Part shown: in pieces, positions 32,438-41,000 of the stretch | Layout: each line of letters begins with the position of its first letter | Numbering within the stretch: the first letter of the stretch is position 1 | From: an uncultured Verrucomicrobiota bacterium | GTDB taxonomy: Bacteria > Verrucomicrobiota > Kiritimatiellia > RFP12 > UBA1067 | Direction: 5' to 3' | NCBI GenBank assembly: GCA_945483525.1 | Contig: CALYRV010000003.1 | Coordinates: 1-48,029, forward strand | DNA: 48,029 nucleotides | The notes under the pieces: model-generated | Databases searched by the model: none | Told to the model about the DNA's origin: nothing | Seen by the model: the letters and a program-made list of their open reading frames with translations, nothing else | Translations under genes and position numbers: made by a program

Positions 32438-33406
32438 TCACTTCTGCGGACGCCCCTTCGGGAAGACCCACTTCTCGATCGGCTCCGGAAGCGTCTCTGG
32501 AACGAGTCCGATCTGCGTCGCCGCATCCTTCGCCTTCCAATCCGGAATCGCCGCGGCCTTGATCTTGGCGGCTTCGTTATTGGGCTTCTTCCAGTATTCC
32601 TTATCCGCCGCCAACGCCTTAAGGACCTCCTGATACGCCGCGAAATAGCGCTTCGCGTACTCCTGCTGCGACTCCTTGGTATAGTGGATGTTGTCAGGCT
32701 GCAGCTTCACGTCTTCGGGACAGGTCGTGTACTTGCCGGGACCGTACGCGTACTCGCAGGTCCAGCGCTTCGCGTTCGCCAGAATTTTGCCAAACCAATC
32801 CTTCTCCATATTCGGATGAAGTCCGCCGCAGATCAACGGCACACCCTCGGCACCGACGTCCTTACGGAAACGCGCGATCATCTCAGGGAACCGATACTGA
32901 TAGAGATAGCCATTGCGACGCATGCAGTCCGACTCCCCCTGATGCCAGAGGATCGCCGTAAGTGTGCCCTTCTCCAACGCCTGCTTCGTACGCGCGACCA
33001 TGTCGTCATACGGATGCCAGTTGTTGCCGCCCTTATTGGACTTTCCGCCCGGAACCCACGCCTGCAACGGCGTGCCTCCGACCGCGGTCGGAACAAGTCC
33101 GACGACAATCGAGGGGTCGCTCTCGGCGAGAGCCTCGCCGAAGAACTTGCCCGGACCCACGCCGGAGTTCTTGATATCGTAATGAATCGGGTCAACACAC
33201 GGAACCCACTCGCCCTTCTGATTGAGCATCACCACCCGCGGATGCGCCTTGTTGTCCGCCGGATCAACCGTGCCGCGGCCAGCCATATTGGACTGTCCTG
33301 CAAGGACCACAATCTTGAACTTCAACTTGTCCGTCGGAATATTGACTTCCGCGAAGACTCCGGCACAAATGGCACAGCCGGCAAGCGCAATGATAAGCTT
33401 GTTCAT
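32438..33406 (-). CDS. Secreted SASA-family carbohydrate esterase
   Basis: 322-residue secreted esterase of the sialate O-acetylesterase/acetylxylan esterase (SASA, SGNH-like) type. Signal peptide LIIALAGCAICAGVFA; catalytic Ser39 in LAGQSNMAGRG; the block ILWHQGESD; and the closing Asp/His in DNIHYTKESQ. It would remove acetyl groups from plant or host glycans. The ATG at 33406 has AAAGGA 7 nt upstream; the open frame extends back to 33463. It has its own promoter inside the end of the MFS gene and follows the GH/MFS pair. Confidence 0.92.
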   Translation of the reverse strand: MNKLIIALAGCAICAGVFAEVNIPTDKLKFKIVVLAGQSNMAGRGTVDPADNKAHPRVVMLNQKGEWVPCVDPIHYDIKNSGVGPGKFFGEALAESDPSIVVGLVPTAVGGTPLQAWVPGGKSNKGGNNWHPYDDMVARTKQALEKGTLTAILWHQGESDCMRRNGYLYQYRFPEMIARFRKDVGAEGVPLICGGLHPNMEKDWFGKILANAKRWTCEYAYGPGKYTTCPEDVKLQPDNIHYTKESQQEYAKRYFAAYQEVLKALAADKEYWKKPNNEAAKIKAAAIPDWKAKDAATQIGLVPETLPEPIEKWVFPKGRPQK

Positions 33407-33436
33407 TGAAATTCCTTTCTCAAGTATTATGAAAGA

Positions 33437-33445
33437 ATTATACCA
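33437..33445 (-). promoter_or_regulatory. Extended -10 promoter of the esterase gene
   Basis: Minus strand reads TGGTATAAT. It overlaps the TAA stop of the MFS gene (33438-33440). The ATG is about 30 nt downstream with a ribosome site, so this transcript has a normal leader. Confidence 0.55.
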
Positions 33446-34751
33446 AATCCTTGAGCTTTGCACTATCTTTTTTGAAGGTGAAAAAGAAGGATATCATCAT
33501 CAATACCGCACCGATGACGTAGGTGACGCCCATGATTCCGAACCCGACTTCGAAGCCCCGAACGCCATATTCATCGGAAAGCCAGCCCATCAGCACGCCG
33601 GAAAGTCCGCCGAAGGAAAACGCGAAAAGCGTAAAGATCCCGACCGAAGTGGAACGGAACCGCGGATCCATCACGTCGAACAGCGACGCGTGGGTATTCA
33701 CCTCGAAGAAGCCGCGGAAGACGCCGTAAAGCGCGCTCATCACGATCATCATAGTCGCCGAGGACGAGAACCCGACGATCGCGAGACACGGGGCGCCCAG
33801 GAGCAGCGCCGTGATCTGGAAACCGAGACGGAAACGCGGAAACCGCTTCACAAAACGGTCCGTCACCACCGCGCCCGCCATGATCGCCGCGAACGCGAAC
33901 AGATGATGCCAGAGCATCGTCGCGGACCCCGCCTGCGCCACCGCATCCTTCATCGGCATATCCGCCATGAACTTCACCGCCATGAACTTCGGCGCCCAGC
34001 AGAGATATGCGTTGTTGACGAACACGATTGCAATGAAGCCGCACATCGCGAGAATCGCCGAAGGATTGGTGAAGAACGCCTTGTAGCCGGAGAAAAGCGA
34101 GGTTCGTGGTTCGTGGTTCGTGGTTCGTGGTTCGCGGTTGGATCCATCCTTCAACAGGAAGATGAACGACAATCCGAGCACAAAACCCGCCGCGCCGAAG
34201 GCGATGAAGACATTGCGCCAGTCACCGAGCAGCCCGAGCGTCTTCGCGACGATCAGTCCGGACGTCATGAGTCCGAAATAGAGCGAACCCTGATGGATCG
34301 AAAGCGCAACCGAAAGCGTCTCCTTGTGGTAACTCGCGATAAGCGGCGGATAGCACGGACCGTAGAAGCTCTCCCCGATGCCGGTCGCGATCGAGCGGAA
34401 GAACATCACGACGACGAACGCCGGCAGCACGAATCCGAGCACATGCCACTCGCCGACGAAGCCCATCATGACCGTCATCACGGACCACGCCATCAGCGAA
34501 ATCGTGATCACCCACTTGCGAGAGAAGCAGTCGCCCACCGGACCCGCGACGAACGCCATCGCCGCAAGCGTCCAGAAAAGCACCGTGTTGATCCAGCCGA
34601 TCTGGACTCCATCGAGACCGAGCTCGTTCTGAATCGGAAGCGTCAGGAGTCCGAAGAGAGCCCTGTCCGCCTGATGGAAGAAGAACGCCCCCGACAGCAG
34701 GAGTAGCAGAAACCACTTGTAATACTTACCCATGCAACCCTGCAACTTCAT
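33438..34751 (-). CDS. MFS transporter, probable sugar or sugar-acid uptake
   Basis: 437-residue major facilitator with about 12 membrane helices. FHQADRALFGLL, GPVGDCFSRKWVI (loop 2-3 signature) and GIGESFYGPCYPP in the N-half resemble the hexuronate/glycerol-3-phosphate branch. The substrate is not certain; the neighbours (glycoside hydrolase, esterase) argue for a sugar. The central cytoplasmic loop between helices 6 and 7 is partly encoded by a heptamer array (34101-34140), giving the repeated NxEPRT segment. The ATG at 34751 overlaps the hydrolase stop by 4 bp; another ATG at 34733 has AGGG 5 nt upstream and is an alternative start. Confidence 0.93.
   Translation of the reverse strand: MKLQGCMGKYYKWFLLLLLSGAFFFHQADRALFGLLTLPIQNELGLDGVQIGWINTVLFWTLAAMAFVAGPVGDCFSRKWVITISLMAWSVMTVMMGFVGEWHVLGFVLPAFVVVMFFRSIATGIGESFYGPCYPPLIASYHKETLSVALSIHQGSLYFGLMTSGLIVAKTLGLLGDWRNVFIAFGAAGFVLGLSFIFLLKDGSNREPRTTNHEPRTSLFSGYKAFFTNPSAILAMCGFIAIVFVNNAYLCWAPKFMAVKFMADMPMKDAVAQAGSATMLWHHLFAFAAIMAGAVVTDRFVKRFPRFRLGFQITALLLGAPCLAIVGFSSSATMMIVMSALYGVFRGFFEVNTHASLFDVMDPRFRSTSVGIFTLFAFSFGGLSGVLMGWLSDEYGVRGFEVGFGIMGVTYVIGAVLMMISFFFTFKKDSAKLKDLV
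34101..34140. repeat. Heptanucleotide array in the MFS gene
   Basis: Plus-strand units are GGTTCGT repeated four times without change, then GGTTCGC and a partial GGTTG. It is the most perfect array in the window. It encodes NREPRTTNHEPRT in the loop between the two halves of the transporter, a position that tolerates insertion. Confidence 0.85.
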
Positions 34752-36250
34752 TTCACACCATCCTTATCCGAGACCAGTACCACCGAGGCGCGAGGCGCGA
34801 CCATGACCGGAGAATCCCAAAGCGGGACAGACTTCATATCGTCGATCTCGAAGACGCGTCCCGTGATCATATCGGTCCAGGTCGCGCCCTCAACCTTTGA
34901 CCCGAAGACCTGCCCGAGATCGACCTTCTCGAACGCAAGCTCATTCGATGGCTGCTTATCGGAGAACCAGAAGAAGTTCAGTTCCTGCCCGAACCGCGAG
35001 AACCTCGCCCGTGTAATTTCGCGCGACCCGCACTTAAGCTTCTCCACGCCGAGCGGCTTCGCATCATCATCCAGCAGATTGAATACGTGCGCCATCGCGT
35101 TGTACGAGGGACGACGGTAGACGAATTCGCGCAGCAGGTTCGAACGGACCAGTCCATAGCTCTGCAACATGAACGTGTACTTGAGGTCAATCATCGTGAA
35201 GACGTTTGAAGGGATCGAACGCACCGCGTCGCCGATCGTCCTTCTGAGCAGCCACTTCGCCTGCGAATACTCGGTCCACTCGTTGTTGCACATCGCGTGC
35301 GCGTATTCAAGCTGACTCGGACACCCGACCTCACCCTGCATGATGTCGAAGTTCCCCGAATAGCTCTTCACGAGCCGGCGGAGCGGCATCGCCATCTGCC
35401 ACCCGAACTGTCCTTCGCCCGCCTCATACGAAGTGTCGGGATTCGCCGCGTAAGGATGATAGATGAAGTAACTCGCCAGATCAAGCGCATTCTCCTTCTT
35501 CAGCTTCTCGAGCACCACGAAGTAATCGCTCTTCGTCATGTCCGGACGCATCGAGACCGCGGTGCAGTAGCACTTCGCGGATGGCTGGACTTCCCTTACA
35601 GCCTTCGCGGTCTGATAGAACATCTCCGCGTATTCCTGCGCCTGGTCGAACGGTTCGTTCCAAATCTCCCATTCGTCCACGACATCCTTGTACCGTTCGA
35701 CGAGCGCCTTCGCGTAGCGGATCCACGCCGCGAATGACTCCGGGCTACCGGTCACCTGCTTCACGCGCATGCCGAGGCGGAAGTCGCTCCCCCAGACGGG
35801 GTTGCCGTAGGAGATGCAGATCCACGGCTTGATGCCCATCGCCGCACACTCGCGGATCTGCGGATCAAGCCAGGCGAAGTCGTAGACGCCCTTCTCCTGT
35901 TCCGTCTTCGCCCAGCCAGAGAAGAAGCGCGCGTGCTTCACGCCAAGCCCTGGCAAGAGCGCCTTGAAGCTGTCCCAATCGGCATAGTCGCGGTCCATGG
36001 TCTCGCAACCGATGGACCAGTTAGAGCCCTTGATGTCCTTCGACTCGCGCACCGCGAGCCGTCCGATCATCTTCAGCCCCGGATCGAGCGCATTCAGCTT
36101 CTCCCACGTGACGCGCCGCTTCTCCTTCTGCAGAACGTTCGTGATCGCATGCTTCGCCTTATGATCGTCCCACGCGTCCCATGACTTGATCTTGTCCGCA
36201 TCCTTGAAACTGACGATATTCGCCGCCAGCACGATTGCCGTAAGTATCAT
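34748..36250 (-). CDS. Secreted clan-A glycoside hydrolase (GH39-like)
   Basis: 500-residue (beta/alpha)8-barrel hydrolase. A short hydrophobic start (MILTAIVLAANIVSF) may be an export signal. The acid/base Glu199 is in WEIWNEP and the likely nucleophile Glu307 is in MQGEVG, the separation expected for clan A; HARFFSGWAKTE and the late barrel strand fit GH39/GH5-type enzymes. The family number is tentative and the substrate unknown. The ATG at 36250 has AAGGAGTAA upstream, which also ends the small ORF before it. It overlaps the MFS start, so hydrolysis and import are cotranscribed. Confidence 0.86.
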   Translation of the reverse strand: MILTAIVLAANIVSFKDADKIKSWDAWDDHKAKHAITNVLQKEKRRVTWEKLNALDPGLKMIGRLAVRESKDIKGSNWSIGCETMDRDYADWDSFKALLPGLGVKHARFFSGWAKTEQEKGVYDFAWLDPQIRECAAMGIKPWICISYGNPVWGSDFRLGMRVKQVTGSPESFAAWIRYAKALVERYKDVVDEWEIWNEPFDQAQEYAEMFYQTAKAVREVQPSAKCYCTAVSMRPDMTKSDYFVVLEKLKKENALDLASYFIYHPYAANPDTSYEAGEGQFGWQMAMPLRRLVKSYSGNFDIMQGEVGCPSQLEYAHAMCNNEWTEYSQAKWLLRRTIGDAVRSIPSNVFTMIDLKYTFMLQSYGLVRSNLLREFVYRRPSYNAMAHVFNLLDDDAKPLGVEKLKCGSREITRARFSRFGQELNFFWFSDKQPSNELAFEKVDLGQVFGSKVEGATWTDMITGRVFEIDDMKSVPLWDSPVMVAPRASVVLVSDKDGVK

Positions 36251-36254
36251 GATT

Positions 36255-36443
36255 TTACTCCTTGGAAATCTCAATCGCCGCCCGCTCGACGAGTAAACAC
36301 GGGGAAACACACACCGGGACGGACTTCACCGTCACCTTACAATTATGACAACCCCCTTCCGAGCGACGGCTCCCCGTAAACGCCTTTGAAGTCGCCTCCG
36401 ACAACGATACGGACATCAGGACCGATATGCGTCTCATCTTCAT
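36255..36443 (-). CDS. Putative small ORF ahead of the glycoside hydrolase
   Basis: 62-codon frame of unknown function, with no recognisable domain and no hydrophobic segment; it has three Cys near the middle. Support is positional: TGCTAGAAT (36450-36458) ends 6 nt before the ATG, AGGAG lies right before it, and the stop is 4 nt before the hydrolase ATG so that the two could be translationally coupled. It could equally be a non-coding leader of the hydrolase mRNA. Confidence 0.35.
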   Translation of the reverse strand: MKMRRISVLMSVSLSEATSKAFTGSRRSEGGCHNCKVTVKSVPVCVSPCLLVERAAIEISKE

Positions 36444-36449
36444 TCTCCT

Positions 36450-36458
36450 ATTCTAGCA
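36450..36458 (-). promoter_or_regulatory. Candidate extended -10 promoter of the hydrolase/MFS unit
   Basis: Minus strand reads TGCTAGAAT, one mismatch from TGCTATAAT used twice elsewhere. It ends 6 nt before the ATG of the small ORF at 36443. Confidence 0.45.
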
Positions 36459-36463
36459 TTTTA

Positions 36464-37666
36464 TCAGATCAGCTGACTCAGGAATGTTCTGGCGGGCACG
36501 ACGACAGGCGAATCGATCTCAAAGCAACTCCGATTGACGAACTTAGAGTCCAACACCACTTGAAACGCGTGTTTCGCCCCTGTTTGACGTTGAAACATCG
36601 CCAGAGCGTCGGAAATCACCTCGTCGCTTTTCTTGACCTCTACCAGGAACCACGGCTTATTGTCTATTGCCACGAGGAAGTCCACCTCTTTCTTCTGTTT
36701 GTTCCTCAGGTAATGCAATGAGAAATCACCGTACCCGAGATCGGTCCAGCCGTCAACCGCTTTCAGTAAATGACAGGCGACGAGCGTTTCGGCTCGTTTC
36801 CCTTCATCCTCGATCTGCGACCAATCGCGCAGAAACCATTTCGGCGTCTTGCGAATCGAATTCTCGACGTTTTTGAACCACGGACGGACCTCGAAGCCGA
36901 AATAAAGATACTTCAACGTCTTCACCCATTTCTTGATTGTCTTCTCATCGACGCCGACCTCAACAGCAAGGTTCTTATAGACGAGTTGTTCTCCCGAACG
37001 CCGTCCGAGGATCTCCGCCAGCATCGCTAGCTGATCCAGCTCGACAATCTGCGTCAAATCGCGTACATCCACCTTTGTCAACTGCTCGAAACGCAGCGAG
37101 TTCCACCGCCGTGAGAATCTGACATCCCTTCGGACGAAAGGATCGGGGAATCCACCAAACCTTAATAGTGCATCCCATTCCCCATCAGAGATTTTCCGCG
37201 GTTTCCTGACCAATGATTCGCCCGGGATCGATACATCAAGAAGTTCAGCTACACTAAGGGGATGAATGCGATATGGGAAATACCTTCCCATCATGCTGTC
37301 GCCGCCTTTCTTGTACACATCCATTTTCGCGGAACCAGTCGCGACGATTTTCAACCCTTTCGCATAGACGTCGTAAAATCCTTTAAGGAACTGCTTCCAG
37401 TGGTGGTATTTGAGAATCTCATCGAACACTACCACCTTATCCGTCTCGGAGAGCGCCGTCAGTCCGTAAGCGTCGACAACGGCTTTTTGCCCTGAAAGAA
37501 CAGCCCGCCGTGCGTCGTCATCGTCCCAACTCAGGTACTTGGTCGCCAACCCTTCCGCGACGGTCGTCTTGCCGACCTGACGCGGTCCGGACAGAAACAC
37601 CATCTGTCCGGACCGCGAGAAATGATCCGCGATAATCGTCCGATAGATGCGTGGATAATTCTTCAT
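36464..37666 (-). CDS. DUF4143-type AAA ATPase
   Basis: 400-residue ATPase of the AAA_14/DUF4143 class. Walker A is LSGPRQVGKTT (from residue 26), Walker B is VVFDEILK, and ATGSAKMDVYKKGG is the family arginine-finger region. The C-terminal DUF4143 half contains a nuclease-like KKEVDFLVAI ... FLVEVKKSDE segment that looks like a PD-(D/E)xK core. Such proteins are common and uncharacterised and often move between genomes. The ATG at 37666 follows TGGTATTCT by 7 nt; another ATG at 37672 is in frame and the frame is open to 37717. Two palindromes lie upstream. It has no clear tie to the sugar genes around it. Confidence 0.88.
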   Translation of the reverse strand: MKNYPRIYRTIIADHFSRSGQMVFLSGPRQVGKTTVAEGLATKYLSWDDDDARRAVLSGQKAVVDAYGLTALSETDKVVVFDEILKYHHWKQFLKGFYDVYAKGLKIVATGSAKMDVYKKGGDSMMGRYFPYRIHPLSVAELLDVSIPGESLVRKPRKISDGEWDALLRFGGFPDPFVRRDVRFSRRWNSLRFEQLTKVDVRDLTQIVELDQLAMLAEILGRRSGEQLVYKNLAVEVGVDEKTIKKWVKTLKYLYFGFEVRPWFKNVENSIRKTPKWFLRDWSQIEDEGKRAETLVACHLLKAVDGWTDLGYGDFSLHYLRNKQKKEVDFLVAIDNKPWFLVEVKKSDEVISDALAMFQRQTGAKHAFQVVLDSKFVNRSCFEIDSPVVVPARTFLSQLI

Positions 37667-37673
37667 ACTCATG

Positions 37674-37682
37674 AGAATACCA
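37674..37682 (-). promoter_or_regulatory. Candidate extended -10 promoter of the ATPase gene
   Basis: Minus strand reads TGGTATTCT, weaker than the other extended -10 sites (TATTCT). It ends 7 nt before the ATG at 37666. The nearer palindrome begins 28 bp upstream, around the -35 to -50 zone. Confidence 0.4.
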
Positions 37683-37702
37683 CAATCACCTGACGCCGTC
37701 AA

Positions 37703-37757
37703 TACCAAAACGGACACCTGTCCGTAATTTTCTTTACCAAAACGGACACCTGTCCGT
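37703..37757. promoter_or_regulatory. Two tandem palindromes upstream of the ATPase gene
   Basis: The 16-base palindrome ACGGACACCTGTCCGT (7-bp arms, CC/GG centre) occurs at 37710-37725 and again at 37742-37757. Both lie in a 23-base direct repeat (starts 37703 and 37735) with period 32 bp, about three helical turns. This is the layout of a cooperatively bound dimer operator. The second copy overlaps the stop codon of the pseudogene. A role in controlling the ATPase gene is inferred from position. Confidence 0.65.
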
Positions 37758-38053
37758 TACCGAATGATAAGAAGCAGACCGTATTTCATGACGAACGCGT
37801 AACAGCCGAGGTCGACGAAATCGTTCTCGCGCAGGCGGGGAATCCCGGCCAAATCCTTTGAATCCGCCGTCATCCAGTCGAGCTTCACGCCCGCACCGAG
37901 GCACGGATTCGGCTCGCCAGTGACTTCGGCCGGCAGCGTGTAGTCGCCAGGCGTGAAGACATCGCCATCCCAGGAACCATCCCAAACGAACGGACACCCC
38001 GTGATGACCTGACAATCGAAAGTCGCCGCTCGAGGGCGAGCGGAAAACTCATT
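37757..38053 (-). pseudogene. C-terminal remnant of a beta-helix protein
   Basis: An open stretch of about 98 codons with no plausible start, in a different frame from the large gene that ends at 38049. It translates to a segment matching the C-terminal end of that protein: FTPGDYTLPAEVTGEPNPC, then KDLAGIPRLRENDFVDLGCY, then GLLLIIR and stop. The large protein ends with GDFTPASGGALRNAG, KDLAGKKRIRNSNIDIGCY and GLKLFVK. It is best read as the tail of a deleted paralogue. The part upstream is gone, replaced by the end of the intact gene. Confidence 0.75.
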
Positions 38054-41000
38054 TCACAAACAACTTGAGACCGACCGGCGGCTGATACTCGTAGCAGCCG
38101 ATGTCGATGTTCGAGTTGCGAATCCGCTTCTTGCCCGCAAGATCCTTCTTCGGAGCGTTCGCGATCGTCACGCCGGCGTTGCGAAGCGCCCCGCCGGAAG
38201 CCGGTGTGAAATCGCCGTTCACGTAGTCCTTAAACGCCGCCGCGGTAATCGTCGCATCAGTCGCGCACGCGGTAAGGGCCGTATCCGCCGTCGCACCAGA
38301 GACAAGCGCGGACACGACATTGGTTGAGGTCGTTTCGTCACCATTGTCGACGATTTCGCGCTTCGTATTGCCGAACACCACGGTATTCGTAATGACCGCC
38401 GTGCCGGAAACATTGAGGGCCCCCGCGAGTTCATTGGTCGAGGTGAGGTCGTTACCGATGATGTCGCAGTTGACAATGCGTCCGCCCGTAGCCCGGACGG
38501 CATAGCATTTGCCGACCACATTACCCGTTACCCTATTCGCACCGATAAACGAGTTCTCAAGCGCACCGCCGGACATCGCCACCGCGACGGTGTCGTTCTC
38601 CTCCGTCGATTTCGCATCAATCAAGTTGTTAGTGATGACGCAATGCGTAACCAGACCTGCGGACATGTACACACCGGCCGAGGCCTGGAAATAGGACGGC
38701 GAATGATTGTTGCCGCGAATCACGCAGTTCGACACCGTGCCGCCGTTACTCCCCATGATGAGACCGGCCAAACCGGAGACATTACGAATCCGCGCGCCAC
38801 TGATCGTCACGTTGGCGACGAACGCGTCAGGGTGATTCACGGTCATCGTCTTGTAGGACGTATTGCCGGCGATGGAAGCCGTATTCTGAACGATGACATC
38901 GTCCGGATTGCCGGTCATGCCGATAATGCGGACTCCATTGGTGACGTCGAACTTCGCGCTGGTTGCGGACGAAGAATACGTTCCCGCCGCCAGATGGATC
39001 GTCATGCCGTCACTGGAAACCGACAGCGCATCCTGAAGAGTGCGGGCGGCGGTCTCTTCCGTGCAATACGGATAGACGGCGTTAGCGGAATCCGTGTCGA
39101 CGTAGATATCCGACGGAGCATAGTCGAAATAACGCGAAACCGCCCCGATAACCGTCCCGTCAACGTCAACCCGCATCGCTATCCGTCCGGGGCCGATACC
39201 GTTCTCGATTGTCCAGCCGACCGTGGACGACTCCGACTGGCGCTCGAAGATCCCGTCGCCGTCAAGATCCCAGTAGTAGACGGCCGTGCCGCTTACACCT
39301 ACGAAGTTCGCCGTGGCCGACAACGTAACCGGCGTAATCCGCGAGCCCTGCGTGAACATGATGTCCGCAAACGGCACGGAAGGATCGAACTCGTAGGCGC
39401 CGATGTCGACGCACGAACCGATAACGCGCGTCTTGCCCGCAAGATCGGTCGTGGAAGTCGCGCCCGTATCCGCATAGGCAACGCCGGCGTCACGCGCCTC
39501 GTTGACGATGCCGAGCCGGTAATCTCCGCTCGTCGAATCGACGAATATCCACTTGTCTCCGACAACGCACGACTCGTTGATCTTAACATCACCGAGACAG
39601 TTTTCGAATCCGTTCACATATCCGTCCAATCCGGCGGAGCCAGACGTATCGATACCCCAGTCCGTCGTGCTGTCGACATAACAGACGTCCGTCGGATTCG
39701 CATTCGTCCGCGTCGAACGGTTGCCGACGATCACGCAGTTGCGCACCTTGCCGACGTTCTTGTTCTTCTTGACCATGATGATTCCGCCGCACTGAGATTC
39801 GTTGTCCGTGATCGTGCAGTTCACGACCTCGCCGCCGCCGTAAACGACACCTGTCGCGACACCGCCCTTGTTGCCGATGATCAGCGAATTTTCAATGACG
39901 CCTCCCGATGTCGCAAACGCGCCGCCGCTCCACCGGTTCGCTCGGAGGTTGTTGCAGTTCGGCAGATTTCCGCCCTTGATGACGCACCGCGAGACCCGTC
40001 CGCCCGTGACCGCAAGATTGCCGCCGCCGTCATTGCCGCCGTTGCCACCGTTATACCCGTCGGCGATGATACAGTCCTCGACCGCACCGGCAGACACCAG
40101 CAGCGTGCCGCCGAGCTTACCGTGCGCGGTAATGCGTCCGCCCGAAAGCGTCACCTTCCTGATTTTCGCGCTCTCGTTGCCAAGGTTGAGAATCCGCACG
40201 CCGTCCTTGACTCGCGTAATGACGACATCCTTCGGATTGCCAGTCATGCCCAGCAGCTCGATCGGCGTCGTAATCGTCAACGCGCTTTCGGAAGCGCCCG
40301 GCTCGGCATAGGTTCCGGCGGCGATGTAGACGCGACCGCCATCCTCTCCGAGGTCGGTAACGGCCTTGGTGACGGACGCGAAAGCGGTAGCCGCCGTCAA
40401 GCCGTCGTTAGCGTCATCGTCGCCGGTCGTGCTAACGAAACGACAGACACCCTCGCCACCATTATAATCCGCGCAATTGTAAATCGTCAGTGCCGCGGAA
40501 GACGGATTCCCGACTTTGTAATTGCCGAGCTTGAGCGTCAGCTCGGCCGAGGTCTCGACCGTCACGCTCGGACAGATCATCGGCGCGATTTCAACCAGCA
40601 CCGAAGATGCGCCCGCCGGAATGACGGCCGTCCCGGAAAGCTGCTTGTAGACGCTGTCAGGCACAGCGGTCCCGGCGACATCATAAGCAACGGAAAGATC
40701 GCCCGCCGTCGCCGAGATCCCGCTGCCGCGAGTAATCTTGAACGCCCCGGCCACGCAGTTCTCCTCGTGCGCATCGGCCACCTTCTCAATCGCGATCTCG
40801 CCGGCGTAGATGGTATTCGTGCCCTCCGAGAATGCGACATAGCCGTCCAATCCGATCGCCAGCGCCGCGCACGAATAGACGACGTCTTGCGCAAGCGCAG
40901 GATAGCAGACGTAGGTGTTTCCGCCAGTCGCCGTAGCGGAGACAAGATTCGTCACGGACTCCTGCGTGCCCATATCGGTGAAGATCGCCCATACACTGCC

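Noticed and set aside
3765..34140. Heptamer arrays as CRISPR arrays
   Set aside because: The units are 7-8 bp without spacers, and no cas gene is present.
37710..37757. Tandem palindromes as transcription terminators
   Set aside because: Neither copy is followed by a T-tract on either strand that would suit a terminator; the exact repetition at a helical spacing fits operators better.
38049..38053. Frameshift joining the giant gene and the downstream fragment
   Set aside because: The intact gene already ends with its own complete C-terminal motif, and the fragment repeats the same motif, so it is a second copy rather than a continuation.
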